NCBI GenBank assembly: GCA_944320955.1
Contig: CALUJL010000010.1
Coordinates: 23,677-87,676 of the forward strand
DNA length: 64,000 bases
Source of the DNA: an uncultured Bacteroidaceae bacterium
Lineage (GTDB): Bacteria > Bacteroidota > Bacteroidia > Bacteroidales > Bacteroidaceae
Direction of reading: 5' to 3'
A model generated the notes under the pieces. The model worked only from the letters and a program-made list of their open reading frames with translations, had not been told where the DNA came from and searched no databases. The first letter of the stretch is position 1. Each line of letters begins with the position of its first letter. Shown here one piece after another: positions 16,881 through 25,984 of this stretch. A program made the translations under genes and the position numbers.

Positions 16881-19511
16881 ATGGCAGCAAAAGACATCGT
16901 CCTCACCCCCATGATGAAGCAGTACCTTGAGCTCAAGGAGAAACACCCCGACGCGCTCATGCTCTTCCGCTGCGGCGACTTCTACGAGACCTACTCCGAC
17001 GACGCCGTCACGGCTGCCGAAATCCTGGGCATCACCCTCACCCGCCGCGCAAACGGCAAGGGGAAGACCATCGAAATGGCAGGCTTCCCCCACCATGCCC
17101 TCGACACTTACCTCCCCAAGCTCATCCGCGCCGGCCGGAGAGTGGCCATCTGCGACCAACTCGAAGACCCGAAACTGGCAAAAAAGCTCGTCAAACGCGG
17201 AATCACGGAGCTCGTCACCCCCGGAGTCGCCATGAGCGACACCGTCCTGAGCTACAAGGAAAACAATTTCCTCTGCGCCATCAGCTTCGGCAGCAAAGCC
17301 CCGCAGCAGTGCGGCATAGCCCTGCTGGACATCTCCACCGGCGAATTCCTCCTCTCCGAGGGCAAGGAAGAATACATAGACAAGCTGCTGAACAACTTTG
17401 CCCCCAAGGAAGTGCTGCTCATGCGGGGCACCCTGCCGCGATTCAAGGCCACTTTCAGCGCCAAGCCCTTCACCTACGAGCTGGAGGACTGGGCTTTCAG
17501 CGAAAACTCGGCCCGCGAGCGCCTCTTGCGCCACTTCGAGACGAAAAACCTCAAGGGCTTCGGCGTAGAGCGCCTGCGCCTGGGCCAAACGGCGGCCGGA
17601 GCCATCCTGCACTACCTGGACATTACGCAACACACGCAGACCGGGCATATTTTGAGCCTGCGCCGCATCGAAGAAGAGCGCTTCGTCCGGCTCGACCGCT
17701 TCACCTGCCGGAGCCTGGAGCTTACGGAAAGCATGAGCGGCGAGGGGAAAAGCCTGCTCGACGTCATCGACCACACGGCCTGCCCCATGGGGGCGCGGCT
17801 CCTGCGCCGCTGGATTCTCTTCCCGCTCAAGGAGAAAGCCGAGATCGACGCCCGGCTCGACGGCGTGGAGCACTTCTTCCGCCGGCCGCAGGAGCGCGAC
17901 ACGCTGGAGGAACAGCTGCAGCAGGTGGGCGACATGGAGCGCATCCTCTCGAAGATCGCCGTGGGGCGCGTCTCCCCGCGCGAGGTCAACCAGCTGCGGC
18001 GGGCGCTCCAGGCCGTGCAGACCGTCAAGTCCGTCTGCCTCGGGGCCGACAACGAGACGATACGCCACCTGGGGGAAAAACTGGACGAATGCCGCGGACT
18101 GTGCGAAACCATCGGCCGCACGATCAAAGACGACCCTCCCGCCGTCAGCGGCCGGCCGGGCACGATACGCGACGGAGTGAGCCCCGAGCTCGACGAGCTG
18201 CGCCACATAGCCTACGAAGGCAAGGACTACCTGCTCCGCCTCCAGCAGCGCGAGAGCGAAGAGACCGGCATCCCCTCCCTGAAGATAGCCTACAACAACG
18301 TCTTCGGCTACTACATCGAAGTGCGCAACACACACAAGGAAAAAGTGCCCGAAGCATGGATCCGCCGCCAGACGCTGGTCAACGCCGAACGCTACATCAC
18401 CCCCGAGTTGAAAGAGTATGAGGAAAAAATCCTCGGTGCCGAGGAGAAGATACTCACCATCGAGACCGAGCTCTACAACCGCCTCGTCTCGCAGCTGGCG
18501 GGCAGCATCCCCCAGATGCAGGCCGACGCCCTCGTCTTGGCCCGGCTCGACTGCCTGCTCTCCTTTGCCTTCACCGCGCGCGAAAGGCGCTACGTGCGCC
18601 CCGTCATAGCCGACGACCGCCTGCTCACCATCTGCCAGGGGCGCCACCCCGTCATCGAGACCCAAATGCCACCCGGCGAGCGCTATATCGCCAACGACGT
18701 GGAGCTCTCCGCCGCCGGGCAGCAGATACTCATCATCACCGGCCCCAACATGGCCGGAAAGTCCGCCCTCCTGCGCCAGACGGCCCTCATCACCCTGATG
18801 GCGCAGATGGGGAGTTTCGTCCCGGCCGAGAGCGCGCACGTCGGGATCGTCGACAAAATCTTCACCCGCGTAGGCGCCAGCGACAACATCTCCGCCGGAG
18901 AGTCCACCTTCATGGTAGAAATGAGCGAAGCGGCCAACATCCTCAACAACGTCACCCCGCACAGCCTCGTGCTTTTCGACGAACTCGGCCGCGGAACCTC
19001 CACCTACGACGGCATCTCCATAGCATGGGCCATCGTGGAGTACCTCCACGAAAAACCCCAGGCCCAAGCCCGCACCCTCTTTGCCACGCACTACCACGAA
19101 CTCAACGAGATGGAAAAGACCTTCTCCCGCATCCGCAACTTCAACGTCTCCGTGCGCGAAGTGGACAACAAGGTAGTCTTCCTGCGGAAACTCGTGCCCG
19201 GCGGCAGCGAGCACTCCTTCGGAATCCACGTGGCCCGCATGGCCGGCATGCCGAAGAGCATCGTCCAGCGCGCCGAGACCATCCTCAAACAGCTCGAAGC
19301 CAACGCCGCCGGCGGAAAAGACGCGGCCAAGAACGTGCGCAACGTGGCCGAAAACGCCGGACGGGGCATGCAGCTCAGCTTCTTCCAGCTGGACGATCCC
19401 GTGCTCTCCCAGGTGCGCGACGAGATACTGAACCTCGACGTCGACAACCTCACGCCGCTCGAAGCGCTCAACAAGCTAAACGAAATAAAGAAAATCGTGC
19501 GGGGAAAATGA
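16881..19511 (+). CDS. mutS: DNA mismatch repair protein MutS
   Basis: Recognises mispairs and recruits MutL. Domain order is complete over 876 residues: the mismatch-binding Phe-X-Glu motif in [12 protein letters not shown] (about residue 37), connector, lever and clamp, then ATPase with Walker A GPNMAGKS (about 625), [14 protein letters not shown]alker B and [12 protein letters not shown]. The C-terminal dimerisation helix pair is present ([17 protein letters not shown]). Transcribed with ybeY upstream and ruvB downstream. Confidence 0.98.
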   Translation: MAAKDIVLTPMMKQYLELKEKHPDALMLFRCGDFYETYSDDAVTAAEILGITLTRRANGKGKTIEMAGFPHHALDTYLPKLIRAGRRVAICDQLEDPKLAKKLVKRGITELVTPGVAMSDTVLSYKENNFLCAISFGSKAPQQCGIALLDISTGEFLLSEGKEEYIDKLLNNFAPKEVLLMRGTLPRFKATFSAKPFTYELEDWAFSENSARERLLRHFETKNLKGFGVERLRLGQTAAGAILHYLDITQHTQTGHILSLRRIEEERFVRLDRFTCRSLELTESMSGEGKSLLDVIDHTACPMGARLLRRWILFPLKEKAEIDARLDGVEHFFRRPQERDTLEEQLQQVGDMERILSKIAVGRVSPREVNQLRRALQAVQTVKSVCLGADNETIRHLGEKLDECRGLCETIGRTIKDDPPAVSGRPGTIRDGVSPELDELRHIAYEGKDYLLRLQQRESEETGIPSLKIAYNNVFGYYIEVRNTHKEKVPEAWIRRQTLVNAERYITPELKEYEEKILGAEEKILTIETELYNRLVSQLAGSIPQMQADALVLARLDCLLSFAFTARERRYVRPVIADDRLLTICQGRHPVIETQMPPGERYIANDVELSAAGQQILIITGPNMAGKSALLRQTALITLMAQMGSFVPAESAHVGIVDKIFTRVGASDNISAGESTFMVEMSEAANILNNVTPHSLVLFDELGRGTSTYDGISIAWAIVEYLHEKPQAQARTLFATHYHELNEMEKTFSRIRNFNVSVREVDNKVVFLRKLVPGGSEHSFGIHVARMAGMPKSIVQRAETILKQLEANAAGGKDAAKNVRNVAENAGRGMQLSFFQLDDPVLSQVRDEILNLDVDNLTPLEALNKLNEIKKIVRGK

Positions 19512-19582
19512 GAAAAAGCGGCAGCACTTCCGCCCGAAAGCCCTGCCGCTTTTTGCGGAAAGCCCTGCACCTTTTTCCCCAC
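19512..19582. repeat. Repeat cluster between mutS and ruvB
   Basis: Three units, cores CGGCAGCA, CCCTGCCG and CCCTGCAC, starting at the mutS stop. They interrupt an apparent operon without an obvious terminator or promoter. Confidence 0.85.
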
Positions 19583-19608
19583 AGAAGAAACGAATCGGAA
19601 AAAAACAC

Positions 19609-20652
19609 ATGGACGAAACCTTCGACATACGCCAGCAAGCCTGCTCCAAGCGCGAGCGCGACTTCGAAAACGTGCTCCGCCCCCTCACCTTCGACGACTT
19701 CAACGGCCAGGACAAGGCGGTGGAAAACCTACGGGTCTTCGTGCAGGCCGCCAAACTCCGCGGCGAAGCCCTCGACCACACCCTCCTCCACGGCCCCCCC
19801 GGGCTGGGCAAGACGACACTCTCGCAAATCATTTCCAACGAACTCGGCGTAGGATTCAAGATTACCTCAGGCCCCGTGCTCGACAAGCCCGGCGATCTGG
19901 CCGGAGTCCTCACCTCGCTGGAGCCGAACGACGTGCTCTTTATCGACGAGATCCACCGCCTTTCGCCCGTAGTGGAGGAGTATTTGTATTCGGCCATGGA
20001 GGATTACCGGATCGACATCATGATCGACAAAGGACCCTCTGCGCGCTCCATACAAATCGACCTCAATCCCTTCACCCTCGTAGGGGCTACCACGAGGAGC
20101 GGCATGCTTACCGCCCCGCTCCGGGCCCGGTTCGGCATCAACCTCCACCTGGAGTACTACAACGATGCCACGCTCCGCTCCATCATCCTGCGCTCGGCCT
20201 CCATCCTGCGCGTGGCCTGCAGCGACGACGCTGCCGCCGAGATAGCCTCCCGCAGCCGCGGCACGCCCCGCATTGCCAACGCGCTGCTGCGCCGCGTGCG
20301 CGACTTTGCCCAAGTCAAGGGCAGCGGGCAGATAAACACCTCCATCGCCCGCTACGCCCTCGAGGCGCTCAACATAGACCGCTACGGCCTTGACGAAATA
20401 GACCACAAGATTCTCTACACACTCATAGACAAATTCGGCGGAGGCCCCGTGGGGCTCACCACCATCGCCACAGCCATCGGCGAAGACGCCGGCACGCTGG
20501 AAGAAGTCTACGAGCCCTTCCTCATAAAAGAAGGCTTCCTCAAGCGCACTCCCCGGGGGCGCGAGGCCACCGACCTGGCCTTCCGCCACCTCGGCCGCAC
20601 ACCCCACCGCCTGCAGGCCGACCTCTTCGGCCCGGCCCCCGGGGAACCCTGA
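19609..20652 (+). CDS. ruvB: Holliday junction helicase RuvB
   Basis: AAA+ motor that drives branch migration with RuvA. Walker [11 protein letters not shown] (about residue 66), Walker B DEIHRLSP (about 115), sensor 1 GATTRSGML and the arginine finger region [13 protein letters not shown] are present, followed by the C-terminal winged helix. The 347 residues are normal. It lies in the mutS transcription direction, separated by a repeat cluster, with no ruvA nearby. Confidence 0.97.
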   Translation: MDETFDIRQQACSKRERDFENVLRPLTFDDFNGQDKAVENLRVFVQAAKLRGEALDHTLLHGPPGLGKTTLSQIISNELGVGFKITSGPVLDKPGDLAGVLTSLEPNDVLFIDEIHRLSPVVEEYLYSAMEDYRIDIMIDKGPSARSIQIDLNPFTLVGATTRSGMLTAPLRARFGINLHLEYYNDATLRSIILRSASILRVACSDDAAAEIASRSRGTPRIANALLRRVRDFAQVKGSGQINTSIARYALEALNIDRYGLDEIDHKILYTLIDKFGGGPVGLTTIATAIGEDAGTLEEVYEPFLIKEGFLKRTPRGREATDLAFRHLGRTPHRLQADLFGPAPGEP

Positions 20653-20689
20653 GGCCCTCCCCCGCACCAACCGATAAAAAACCACTCCC

Positions 20690-22162
20690 ATGCCCGGACT
20701 GAAATCCTTAGCAAAAGAAACCTTCATCTACGGCGCCAGCAGCATCGTCGGGCGCTTTCTCAACTATCTGCTCGTCCCGCTCTACACCCTCAAGCTCCAG
20801 GCCGACACGGGCGGCTACGGCATCATCACCAACCTCTACGCCTTTACGGCCCTGCTGCTCGTGATTCTCACCTACGGCATGGAGACCGGCTATTTCCGCT
20901 TCGCCAACCGGCGGGAAGAGGATGCCGACACGGTCTACTCCACGACGCTCTGCTCCGTGGGCGCTACAAGCCTGCTCTTCGTGATGCTCGTCGCGCTGTT
21001 CCTGGGCCCCATCTGTTCGGCGCTCGGCTATGGGGCGCACCGGGAATTCGTGCTCATTATGGCCATCATCGTGGCACAGGATGCCTTCCAGTGCATCCCT
21101 TTTGCCCGGCTCCGGCAGCAGAAGAAGGCATTGCTCTTCGTGGGCATCAAGTTCCTCTTCATCATCCCCAACATCCTGCTCAACCTCTTCTTCTTCCTTG
21201 CCTGCCCGTGGCTCATGGAGCATGCGCCGTCCACGGTAAGCTGGTTCTATTCGCCCGACTACGGCGCCGGTTATGCCTTCGTGGCCAACCTGATCTGCAC
21301 GTCGCTGCAGATGGTGGCCCTGCTGCCCCAGCTGCGCGGCTTCCGCTGGCGCTTCGACAGGGCGCTCTGGCGGCGCATGATCCGCTACTCGATGCCGCTG
21401 CTCGTCCTGGGCATTGCGGGCATCCTGAACCAGACGGCCGACAAAATCCTCTTTCCCTTCCTTGTGCCCGACCCCCACGAGGCACAAGTGCAGCTCGGCA
21501 TCTACGGCGCGGCCAGCAAGGTGGCCATGATTCTGGCCATGCTCACGCAGGCTTTCCGCTACGCCTACGAACCTTTTGTCTTCGCCGGCCAGCGCGACGG
21601 CGACAACCGCCCGCTCTATGCCCGGGCCATGAAGTACTTCGTCATCTTCGGCCTGCTGGCTTTCCTGGCGGTGATGTTCTATCTCGACCTGCTCAAGTAT
21701 CTTATCGGGCCCGGCTACTGGGCGGGGCTGCGCGTGGTGCCCATCGTGATGGCGGCCGAGCTGCTCATGGGCGTCTACTTCAACCTGTCTTTCTGGTACA
21801 AGCTGAGCGACCAGACGCGGTGGGGCGCCTACTTCTCCCTCATCGGATGCGCCATTGTCATCCTGCTCAACGTGCTCTTCGTCCCGCGCCACGGCTACAT
21901 GGCCTGCGCCTGGGCGGGACTCGCGGGCTACGGCGCGGCCGCCCTTCTCTCCTACGCCGTGGGCCAGCGCCGCTACCCCATAGCCTACGACGTGCGGGGC
22001 ATGATGCGCTACGTCTTTCTGGCCGTCGCCCTCTACGTGGCGGCAGAGTACCTGCCCATCGACCAGCCCTGGCTCGCCCTCGCCTACAAGACTTTCCTGC
22101 TGGCCCTCTACGCCCTCTACGTCTACCAGCGCGAATTTTCCCGCCGCCCCAAGGCGGCCTGA
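20690..22162 (+). CDS. Polysaccharide flippase (Wzx/MVF-like)
   Basis: Membrane exporter of the oligosaccharide flippase superfamily, 490 residues with 12-14 hydrophobic segments. The N-terminal motif LAKETFIYGASSIVGRFLNYLLVPLYT is characteristic. It probably flips a lipid-linked surface glycan unit; the substrate cannot be read from the sequence. It lies 37 bp after ruvB with no glycosyltransferases beside it, so it stands outside a typical capsule locus. The C-terminal tail is basic (QREFSRRPK). Confidence 0.88.
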   Translation: MPGLKSLAKETFIYGASSIVGRFLNYLLVPLYTLKLQADTGGYGIITNLYAFTALLLVILTYGMETGYFRFANRREEDADTVYSTTLCSVGATSLLFVMLVALFLGPICSALGYGAHREFVLIMAIIVAQDAFQCIPFARLRQQKKALLFVGIKFLFIIPNILLNLFFFLACPWLMEHAPSTVSWFYSPDYGAGYAFVANLICTSLQMVALLPQLRGFRWRFDRALWRRMIRYSMPLLVLGIAGILNQTADKILFPFLVPDPHEAQVQLGIYGAASKVAMILAMLTQAFRYAYEPFVFAGQRDGDNRPLYARAMKYFVIFGLLAFLAVMFYLDLLKYLIGPGYWAGLRVVPIVMAAELLMGVYFNLSFWYKLSDQTRWGAYFSLIGCAIVILLNVLFVPRHGYMACAWAGLAGYGAAALLSYAVGQRRYPIAYDVRGMMRYVFLAVALYVAAEYLPIDQPWLALAYKTFLLALYALYVYQREFSRRPKAA

Positions 22163-22189
22163 ATGGGACCCCCTGCACCGGAAACGAAA

Positions 22190-22268
22190 AAGACGAAGCG
22201 CTTTTTCGGAAAAGTGCAGGCACTTTTCCCAATTTCCCCCGCATCTTTTCCCGAAAAGTGCAGGGGAT
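22190..22268. repeat. Repeat cluster running into the substrate-binding-protein promoter
   Basis: Units with cores ACGAAGCG, TGCAGGCA, CCCGCATC and TGCAGGGG, including the perfect palindrome AAAAGTGCAGGCACTTTT (22211-22228). The last unit leads directly into the -7 box at 22273, so repeat and promoter are contiguous. Confidence 0.85.
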
Positions 22269-22272
22269 TTTG

Positions 22273-22281
22273 TACTTTTGC
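22273..22281 (+). promoter_or_regulatory. -7 box for substrate-binding protein/partner-switching operon
   Basis: TACTTTTGC matches TAnnTTTG. The ATG at 22287 begins 6 bp after the box, so the mRNA is probably leaderless. Confidence 0.7.
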
Positions 22282-22286
22282 CAGGT

Positions 22287-23240
22287 ATGAACACTCTCAG
22301 AAGAGCCGCCCTCCTGTGCCTCGCCTGCTGCACCCTGCTGCTGCGGGCACAGACCGGCGAAAAAATCACCTTCAGTCCCCAGTGGACAGCCCAGAGCCAG
22401 TTTGCCGGATACTACGCCGCCTACGAATTGGGCTTCTACGCCGCCGAAGGACTCGACGTGCAGATCAAACACCCCTCCGCCTCCGATCCCGCCATCCACC
22501 TGCTCACCCAGGGGAAAAGCCAGCTCATCAGCCTCCAGCTCATCCAGGCCATGGGCGCAAAAGACCGGGGCGTCCCCCTGCGCAACGTGCTCCAAACCTC
22601 GCAAAACAGCGGCTTTTGCATCGTAAGCCGCCGGAAAATCCGGAAACTGCAGGAACTCCAGGACGCAAAGGTAGGGCGTTGGCTCGCAGGCTTCGGCGAA
22701 TTGGGCGAAATCATCCGCGCCGAGTACGGATTGCGCTGGACCTGGATACCTTTCGTCAGCAGCATCGAGCTGTTCATCAGCGGCGCCATCGACGCCTCGC
22801 TGGCCATGGACTACAGCGAATACCTGCAAATGACCTATTCGGGCCTGCGCTTGGGCCGGGGGCACTGCTTCTCTGCCGCAGAACTGGGCTTCAATATCCC
22901 CGACGACGGCCTCTACGTGGCCGAAGACTACTACCGCGCCCACCCCGATGCCGTGCGCCGCTTCGCCCGCGCCACACGGAAAGGCTGGGAGTGGGCAGCC
23001 GAGCACCCGGAAGAAGCCCTCGGATACGTAATGAAGTGGATGGCGCAGGAGCAAGTGCCCGTCAACTACACCATCCAGCGCCAGATGCTCGACCGCGTGC
23101 TGCGGCAACAGACAGACTCCCGCAGCGGGAAGCGCCCCTTCAGCCTCGACAAAGCCCAGTTCGAGCAGGCCAACCGCCTCCTGCTCAAGCACCGATTCAT
23201 CAGCCACCCCGTAGCCTACGACCAATTCACCACCCGATGA
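22287..23240 (+). CDS. NMT1/THI5-like periplasmic substrate-binding protein
   Basis: Secreted binding protein of 317 residues. A signal peptide (MNTLRRAALLCLACCTLLLRA) is followed by the type-2 periplasmic binding fold seen in NMT1/THI5 and SsuA proteins: FSPQWTAQSQFAGYYAAYELGFYAAEGLDVQI, then ISLQLIQAM, ISGAIDASLAM and a helical C-terminus. Known relatives bind thiamine precursors, sulfonates or nitrate; the ligand here is unknown. No ABC permease or ATPase gene is adjacent. Its stop overlaps the start of a sensor phosphatase (ATGA), which suggests that it feeds that sensor and not a transporter. That role is inference. Confidence 0.85.
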   Translation: MNTLRRAALLCLACCTLLLRAQTGEKITFSPQWTAQSQFAGYYAAYELGFYAAEGLDVQIKHPSASDPAIHLLTQGKSQLISLQLIQAMGAKDRGVPLRNVLQTSQNSGFCIVSRRKIRKLQELQDAKVGRWLAGFGELGEIIRAEYGLRWTWIPFVSSIELFISGAIDASLAMDYSEYLQMTYSGLRLGRGHCFSAAELGFNIPDDGLYVAEDYYRAHPDAVRRFARATRKGWEWAAEHPEEALGYVMKWMAQEQVPVNYTIQRQMLDRVLRQQTDSRSGKRPFSLDKAQFEQANRLLLKHRFISHPVAYDQFTTR

Positions 23241-25180
23241 AAGAAAATTCCCCCCTCGGCCGGACCCTCTGGAGCCGCTCCTTCTCGGCACGCATCAGCA
23301 TCTGGGTGACAATCGGCTCGGCCCTGATCTTTTTAGCGGCCTTCGGGCTGTGCCTTCACTTTGCCCGCCAGCAAGTCAAGGAAGAGGCTTTGCGAAGCGC
23401 CCAGAGCGCTTTGGAAAACGCCCTGCTCCAAATCGACGGCGAACTGAGCGCCGTCGAAACCGCCGTGCAGAACACCGCCCGGTTCGTCCCCGACTTCCTC
23501 GGCCGCCCCGAAGAACTCTACACCCTCTGCCGCCGCCTGCTGGAAGCCAACCCCCGCATCTACGGCACGACAGTGGCCTTCGAACCCGGCTATTACCCGC
23601 AACTCGGCAAGCACTTCGCCCCCTACGTCTACCGGACCCCCGGGGCAGACAGCCTCGCCTGCCGCCAGCTCGGCACAAAGGACTACGAGTATCACTACAT
23701 GGGCTGGTACCAAATCCCCCAACTCCTGGGGCGGAGCTACTGGAGCGAGCCCTACTACGACAAGGGCGGCGGCGAAATGATGATGGCCACCTACTCCCTG
23801 CCGCTCCACGATGCGCAGGGGCGGATGTACGCCGTGCTCACCGCCGACGTCTCCCTGCAGCAGATCACCTCGCTCATGGAGCGCGTCAAGCCCTATCCGC
23901 AGGCCTATTCCTTCATCCTCAGTCGCAGCGGGACCTATCTGGCGCATCCCCGCCAGGAACGACTGCTCAACCAGACGGCATTCACCATCGCTTTCGAGCA
24001 AAACGACAGCGCCATCAGCCGCATCGGCTACCGCATGGTCGACGGCGAGCAGGGCATCGGCCTCTTCGACGAAGAGGGGACGAAGAACTGCGCCCTCTTC
24101 GCCCCCATCCGCCGCACCGGTTGGTCGGCAGCCATCGTGTGCCCCTATGACAACCTCTTCGCCGGAGTGGAAAAGACCCGCAACACGATGATCACCGTGA
24201 GCCTCATCGGCCTGCTCCTGCTGCTGCTCACCTGCATGCGCACCATAAGCCGCCTGAGCGCGCCCCTCAGGAAATTTGCCGACGCCGCACTCCAGATAGC
24301 AAAAGGCGACTTCCGCACGCCGCTTCCCCAGCCCAAATATCCCGACGAGATGGGCCAACTCAAGGAATCGCTCGACTATATGCAGCACTCCCTTGCCCAT
24401 TATACCGAAGAGCTCAAGGACACGACGCAAAAGAAGGAGCGAATCGAGAGCGAGTTGCGCATCGCCAACGAAATCCAGATGTCGATGATCCCAAAGATCT
24501 TCCCCCCTTATCCGGAACGGGAAGACATCGACCTCTTCGCCATGCTGCTCCCGGCCAAACTCGTGGGCGGCGACCTCTACGACTTCTTCATCTCCGAGGA
24601 AGAGAAGCTCTACTTCCTCATCGGCGACGTATCGGGCAAGGGCATCCCCGCCTCGCTCGTCATGGCCGTCACGCGCAGCCTTTTCCGGAACACGGCCGCG
24701 CACCTGAAGAAGCCCAAGGCCATCGTGGAATCCCTCAACGCTTCCCTGGCGGAGGGGAACGAGACGAACATGTTCGTCACGCTCTTCGTCGGGATTCTGG
24801 ACCTGAAATCCGGAAATCTGGCCTTCTGCAACGCCGGACACAACCCGCCCGTCCTCTGCCGCCCCGGCGAAGAGGCCCGCTACATGCAGGTCCTGCCAAA
24901 CCTGCCCACGGGGCTGATGGAAGGATGGCAGTATGAAGCGCAGGAAACCTGCCTCCCGCCGGGCACGATGCTCTACTTCTACACCGACGGCGTGAGCGAA
25001 TCCGAAAACAAGGCCAAGGAACTCTACTCCGAGGAGCGCCTGCTCCGCGATCTGGAGCAGCTCAAGGGGGAGACGCCGCAGGCCGTGGTAGAAACCGTGG
25101 CCGCACGCCTGCGCGGGCACGCCGCCGGGGCGGAACAAAACGACGACATCACGATGCTCTGCATACGCTACAAACGATGA
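23237..25180 (+). CDS. Membrane PP2C/SpoIIE phosphatase with periplasmic Cache sensor
   Basis: RsbU/SpoIIE-type serine phosphatase of 647 residues. Order: transmembrane helix (about 18-42), periplasmic dCache-like sensor (about 50-310, YWSEPYYDKGGGEMMMATYSLPL), second helix (TVSLIGLLLLLLTCM), HAMP (SAPLRKFADAALQIAKGDF), a coiled linker and the PP2C domain. The metal-binding aspartates lie in VGGDLYDFF, GDVSGKG, YTDGVSES and QNDDITML. It should dephosphorylate the STAS protein encoded downstream. ATGA overlaps with the genes on both sides show tight coupling. Confidence 0.92.
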   Translation: MKENSPLGRTLWSRSFSARISIWVTIGSALIFLAAFGLCLHFARQQVKEEALRSAQSALENALLQIDGELSAVETAVQNTARFVPDFLGRPEELYTLCRRLLEANPRIYGTTVAFEPGYYPQLGKHFAPYVYRTPGADSLACRQLGTKDYEYHYMGWYQIPQLLGRSYWSEPYYDKGGGEMMMATYSLPLHDAQGRMYAVLTADVSLQQITSLMERVKPYPQAYSFILSRSGTYLAHPRQERLLNQTAFTIAFEQNDSAISRIGYRMVDGEQGIGLFDEEGTKNCALFAPIRRTGWSAAIVCPYDNLFAGVEKTRNTMITVSLIGLLLLLLTCMRTISRLSAPLRKFADAALQIAKGDFRTPLPQPKYPDEMGQLKESLDYMQHSLAHYTEELKDTTQKKERIESELRIANEIQMSMIPKIFPPYPEREDIDLFAMLLPAKLVGGDLYDFFISEEEKLYFLIGDVSGKGIPASLVMAVTRSLFRNTAAHLKKPKAIVESLNASLAEGNETNMFVTLFVGILDLKSGNLAFCNAGHNPPVLCRPGEEARYMQVLPNLPTGLMEGWQYEAQETCLPPGTMLYFYTDGVSESENKAKELYSEERLLRDLEQLKGETPQAVVETVAARLRGHAAGAEQNDDITMLCIRYKR

Positions 25181-25611
25181 AAAAAGAATTAGTCCTTACC
25201 AACGACCCTGCCGAGATAGGGAAAATCGCCCCCTTCATGGAAGAAATCGGGCAAGAGCTTGCACTGACGCAGGAAGAGGTCTTCAACCTGAACCTCGCAC
25301 TGGAGGAAGCCGCGGCCAACGTGATTCACTACGCCTATGCGGATGAATCCGGAAAAACATGCAGCGCAAACGAGAAAAAGTGCCGCATCAAAGCGGAAAA
25401 AGCGCAAGGGCTTTTGACCCTTACCCTTGCCGACCGCGGCAAAGAGTTCGACCCCACCCGCCGGGAAGACCCCGACCTCAGCCTCCCGGCCGAAGAGCGC
25501 CCCATCGGGGGGCTGGGCATTTTCCTCATCAAGCAGCTCATGGACTCGGTGGAATACCGCCGCGAGGGAGGGGAAAACCTCCTCATCCTGAAGAAACGGC
25601 TGCCGCAGTAG
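25177..25611 (+). CDS. RsbW/SpoIIAB-like anti-sigma/switch kinase with repeat insertion
   Basis: GHKL-fold serine kinase expected to phosphorylate the STAS antagonist and bind an output protein. The N box reads ALEEAAANVIHYAY, the G1 box LADRGKEFDP and the G2 box GGLGIFLIKQLMDSV. Between N and G1 boxes, residues 59-81 are coded by three units of the dispersed repeat family in an open frame. Homologues have only a short loop here. The insertion is Lys/Ala/Cys-rich and sits on the far side of the ATP lid, so activity may be retained. 144 residues. Confidence 0.88.
   Translation: MKKELVLTNDPAEIGKIAPFMEEIGQELALTQEEVFNLNLALEEAAANVIHYAYADESGKTCSANEKKCRIKAEKAQGLLTLTLADRGKEFDPTRREDPDLSLPAEERPIGGLGIFLIKQLMDSVEYRREGGENLLILKKRLPQ
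25352..25418. repeat. In-frame repeat cluster inside the RsbW-like kinase gene
   Basis: Three units, cores CATGCAGCG, TGCCGCAT and CGCAAGGG with AAAA flanks, at 21-bp spacing and therefore seven codons each. The CTTTT half is degenerate in the first two units. Confidence 0.75.
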
Positions 25612-25657
25612 AGACACGGAACAATATAAAAAAACAATAACTTCAACAACAAGACCT

Positions 25658-25960
25658 ATGAATATCCAATTCGCCAAAGAAAACGAGACGGACATCGCCG
25701 TCATCAGCGGGCGGGTCGACACGACCAACGCCGCCGAACTGGAGAAAGCCGTGGCCCCCTTCTGGGAGAAGGAGAAGGCCAGCCTCATCTTCGAATGCAA
25801 GGACATGGACTACATCAGCAGCTCCGGCCTGCGCGTGCTGCTGAAGACGCACAAGATGCTCACCGGCAAGGGCGGGACCTTTGCCGTGCGCAACCTGGTG
25901 CGCGAAGTGAGAAACATCATCGACCTGACGGGCTTCTCCAAAATCCTCACCATCTACTAA
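25658..25960 (+). CDS. STAS-domain anti-sigma factor antagonist
   Basis: SpoIIAA/RsbV-like protein of 100 residues, a single STAS domain. The phosphorylatable serine lies in DYISSSGLRVLLKTHK (about residue 52-54). In the partner-switching model the phosphorylated form is inactive; the PP2C protein upstream reactivates it so that it sequesters the kinase. Bacteroidota lack a SigB-type sigma factor, so the released target of this module is unknown. It lies 46 bp after the kinase gene and 24 bp before the transporter. Confidence 0.93.
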   Translation: MNIQFAKENETDIAVISGRVDTTNAAELEKAVAPFWEKEKASLIFECKDMDYISSSGLRVLLKTHKMLTGKGGTFAVRNLVREVRNIIDLTGFSKILTIY

Positions 25961-25984
25961 CCCCTCAGAGCCGTACAAGAAATC

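Noticed and set aside
16275..19229. 984-residue open frame antisense to mutS
   Set aside because: Composition is typical of antisense frames in GC-rich genes, no domain is recognisable, and mutS on the plus strand is unambiguous.
22190..22286. Thiamine riboswitch ahead of the NMT1/THI5-like protein
   Set aside because: The -7 box ends 5 bp before the ATG, leaving no room for an RNA leader; the upstream DNA is repeat array.
22163..25180. A 1005-residue fusion protein upstream-extended from the PP2C phosphatase
   Set aside because: The extension is out-of-frame translation of the substrate-binding protein gene; the ATG at 23237 gives a normal membrane sensor start.
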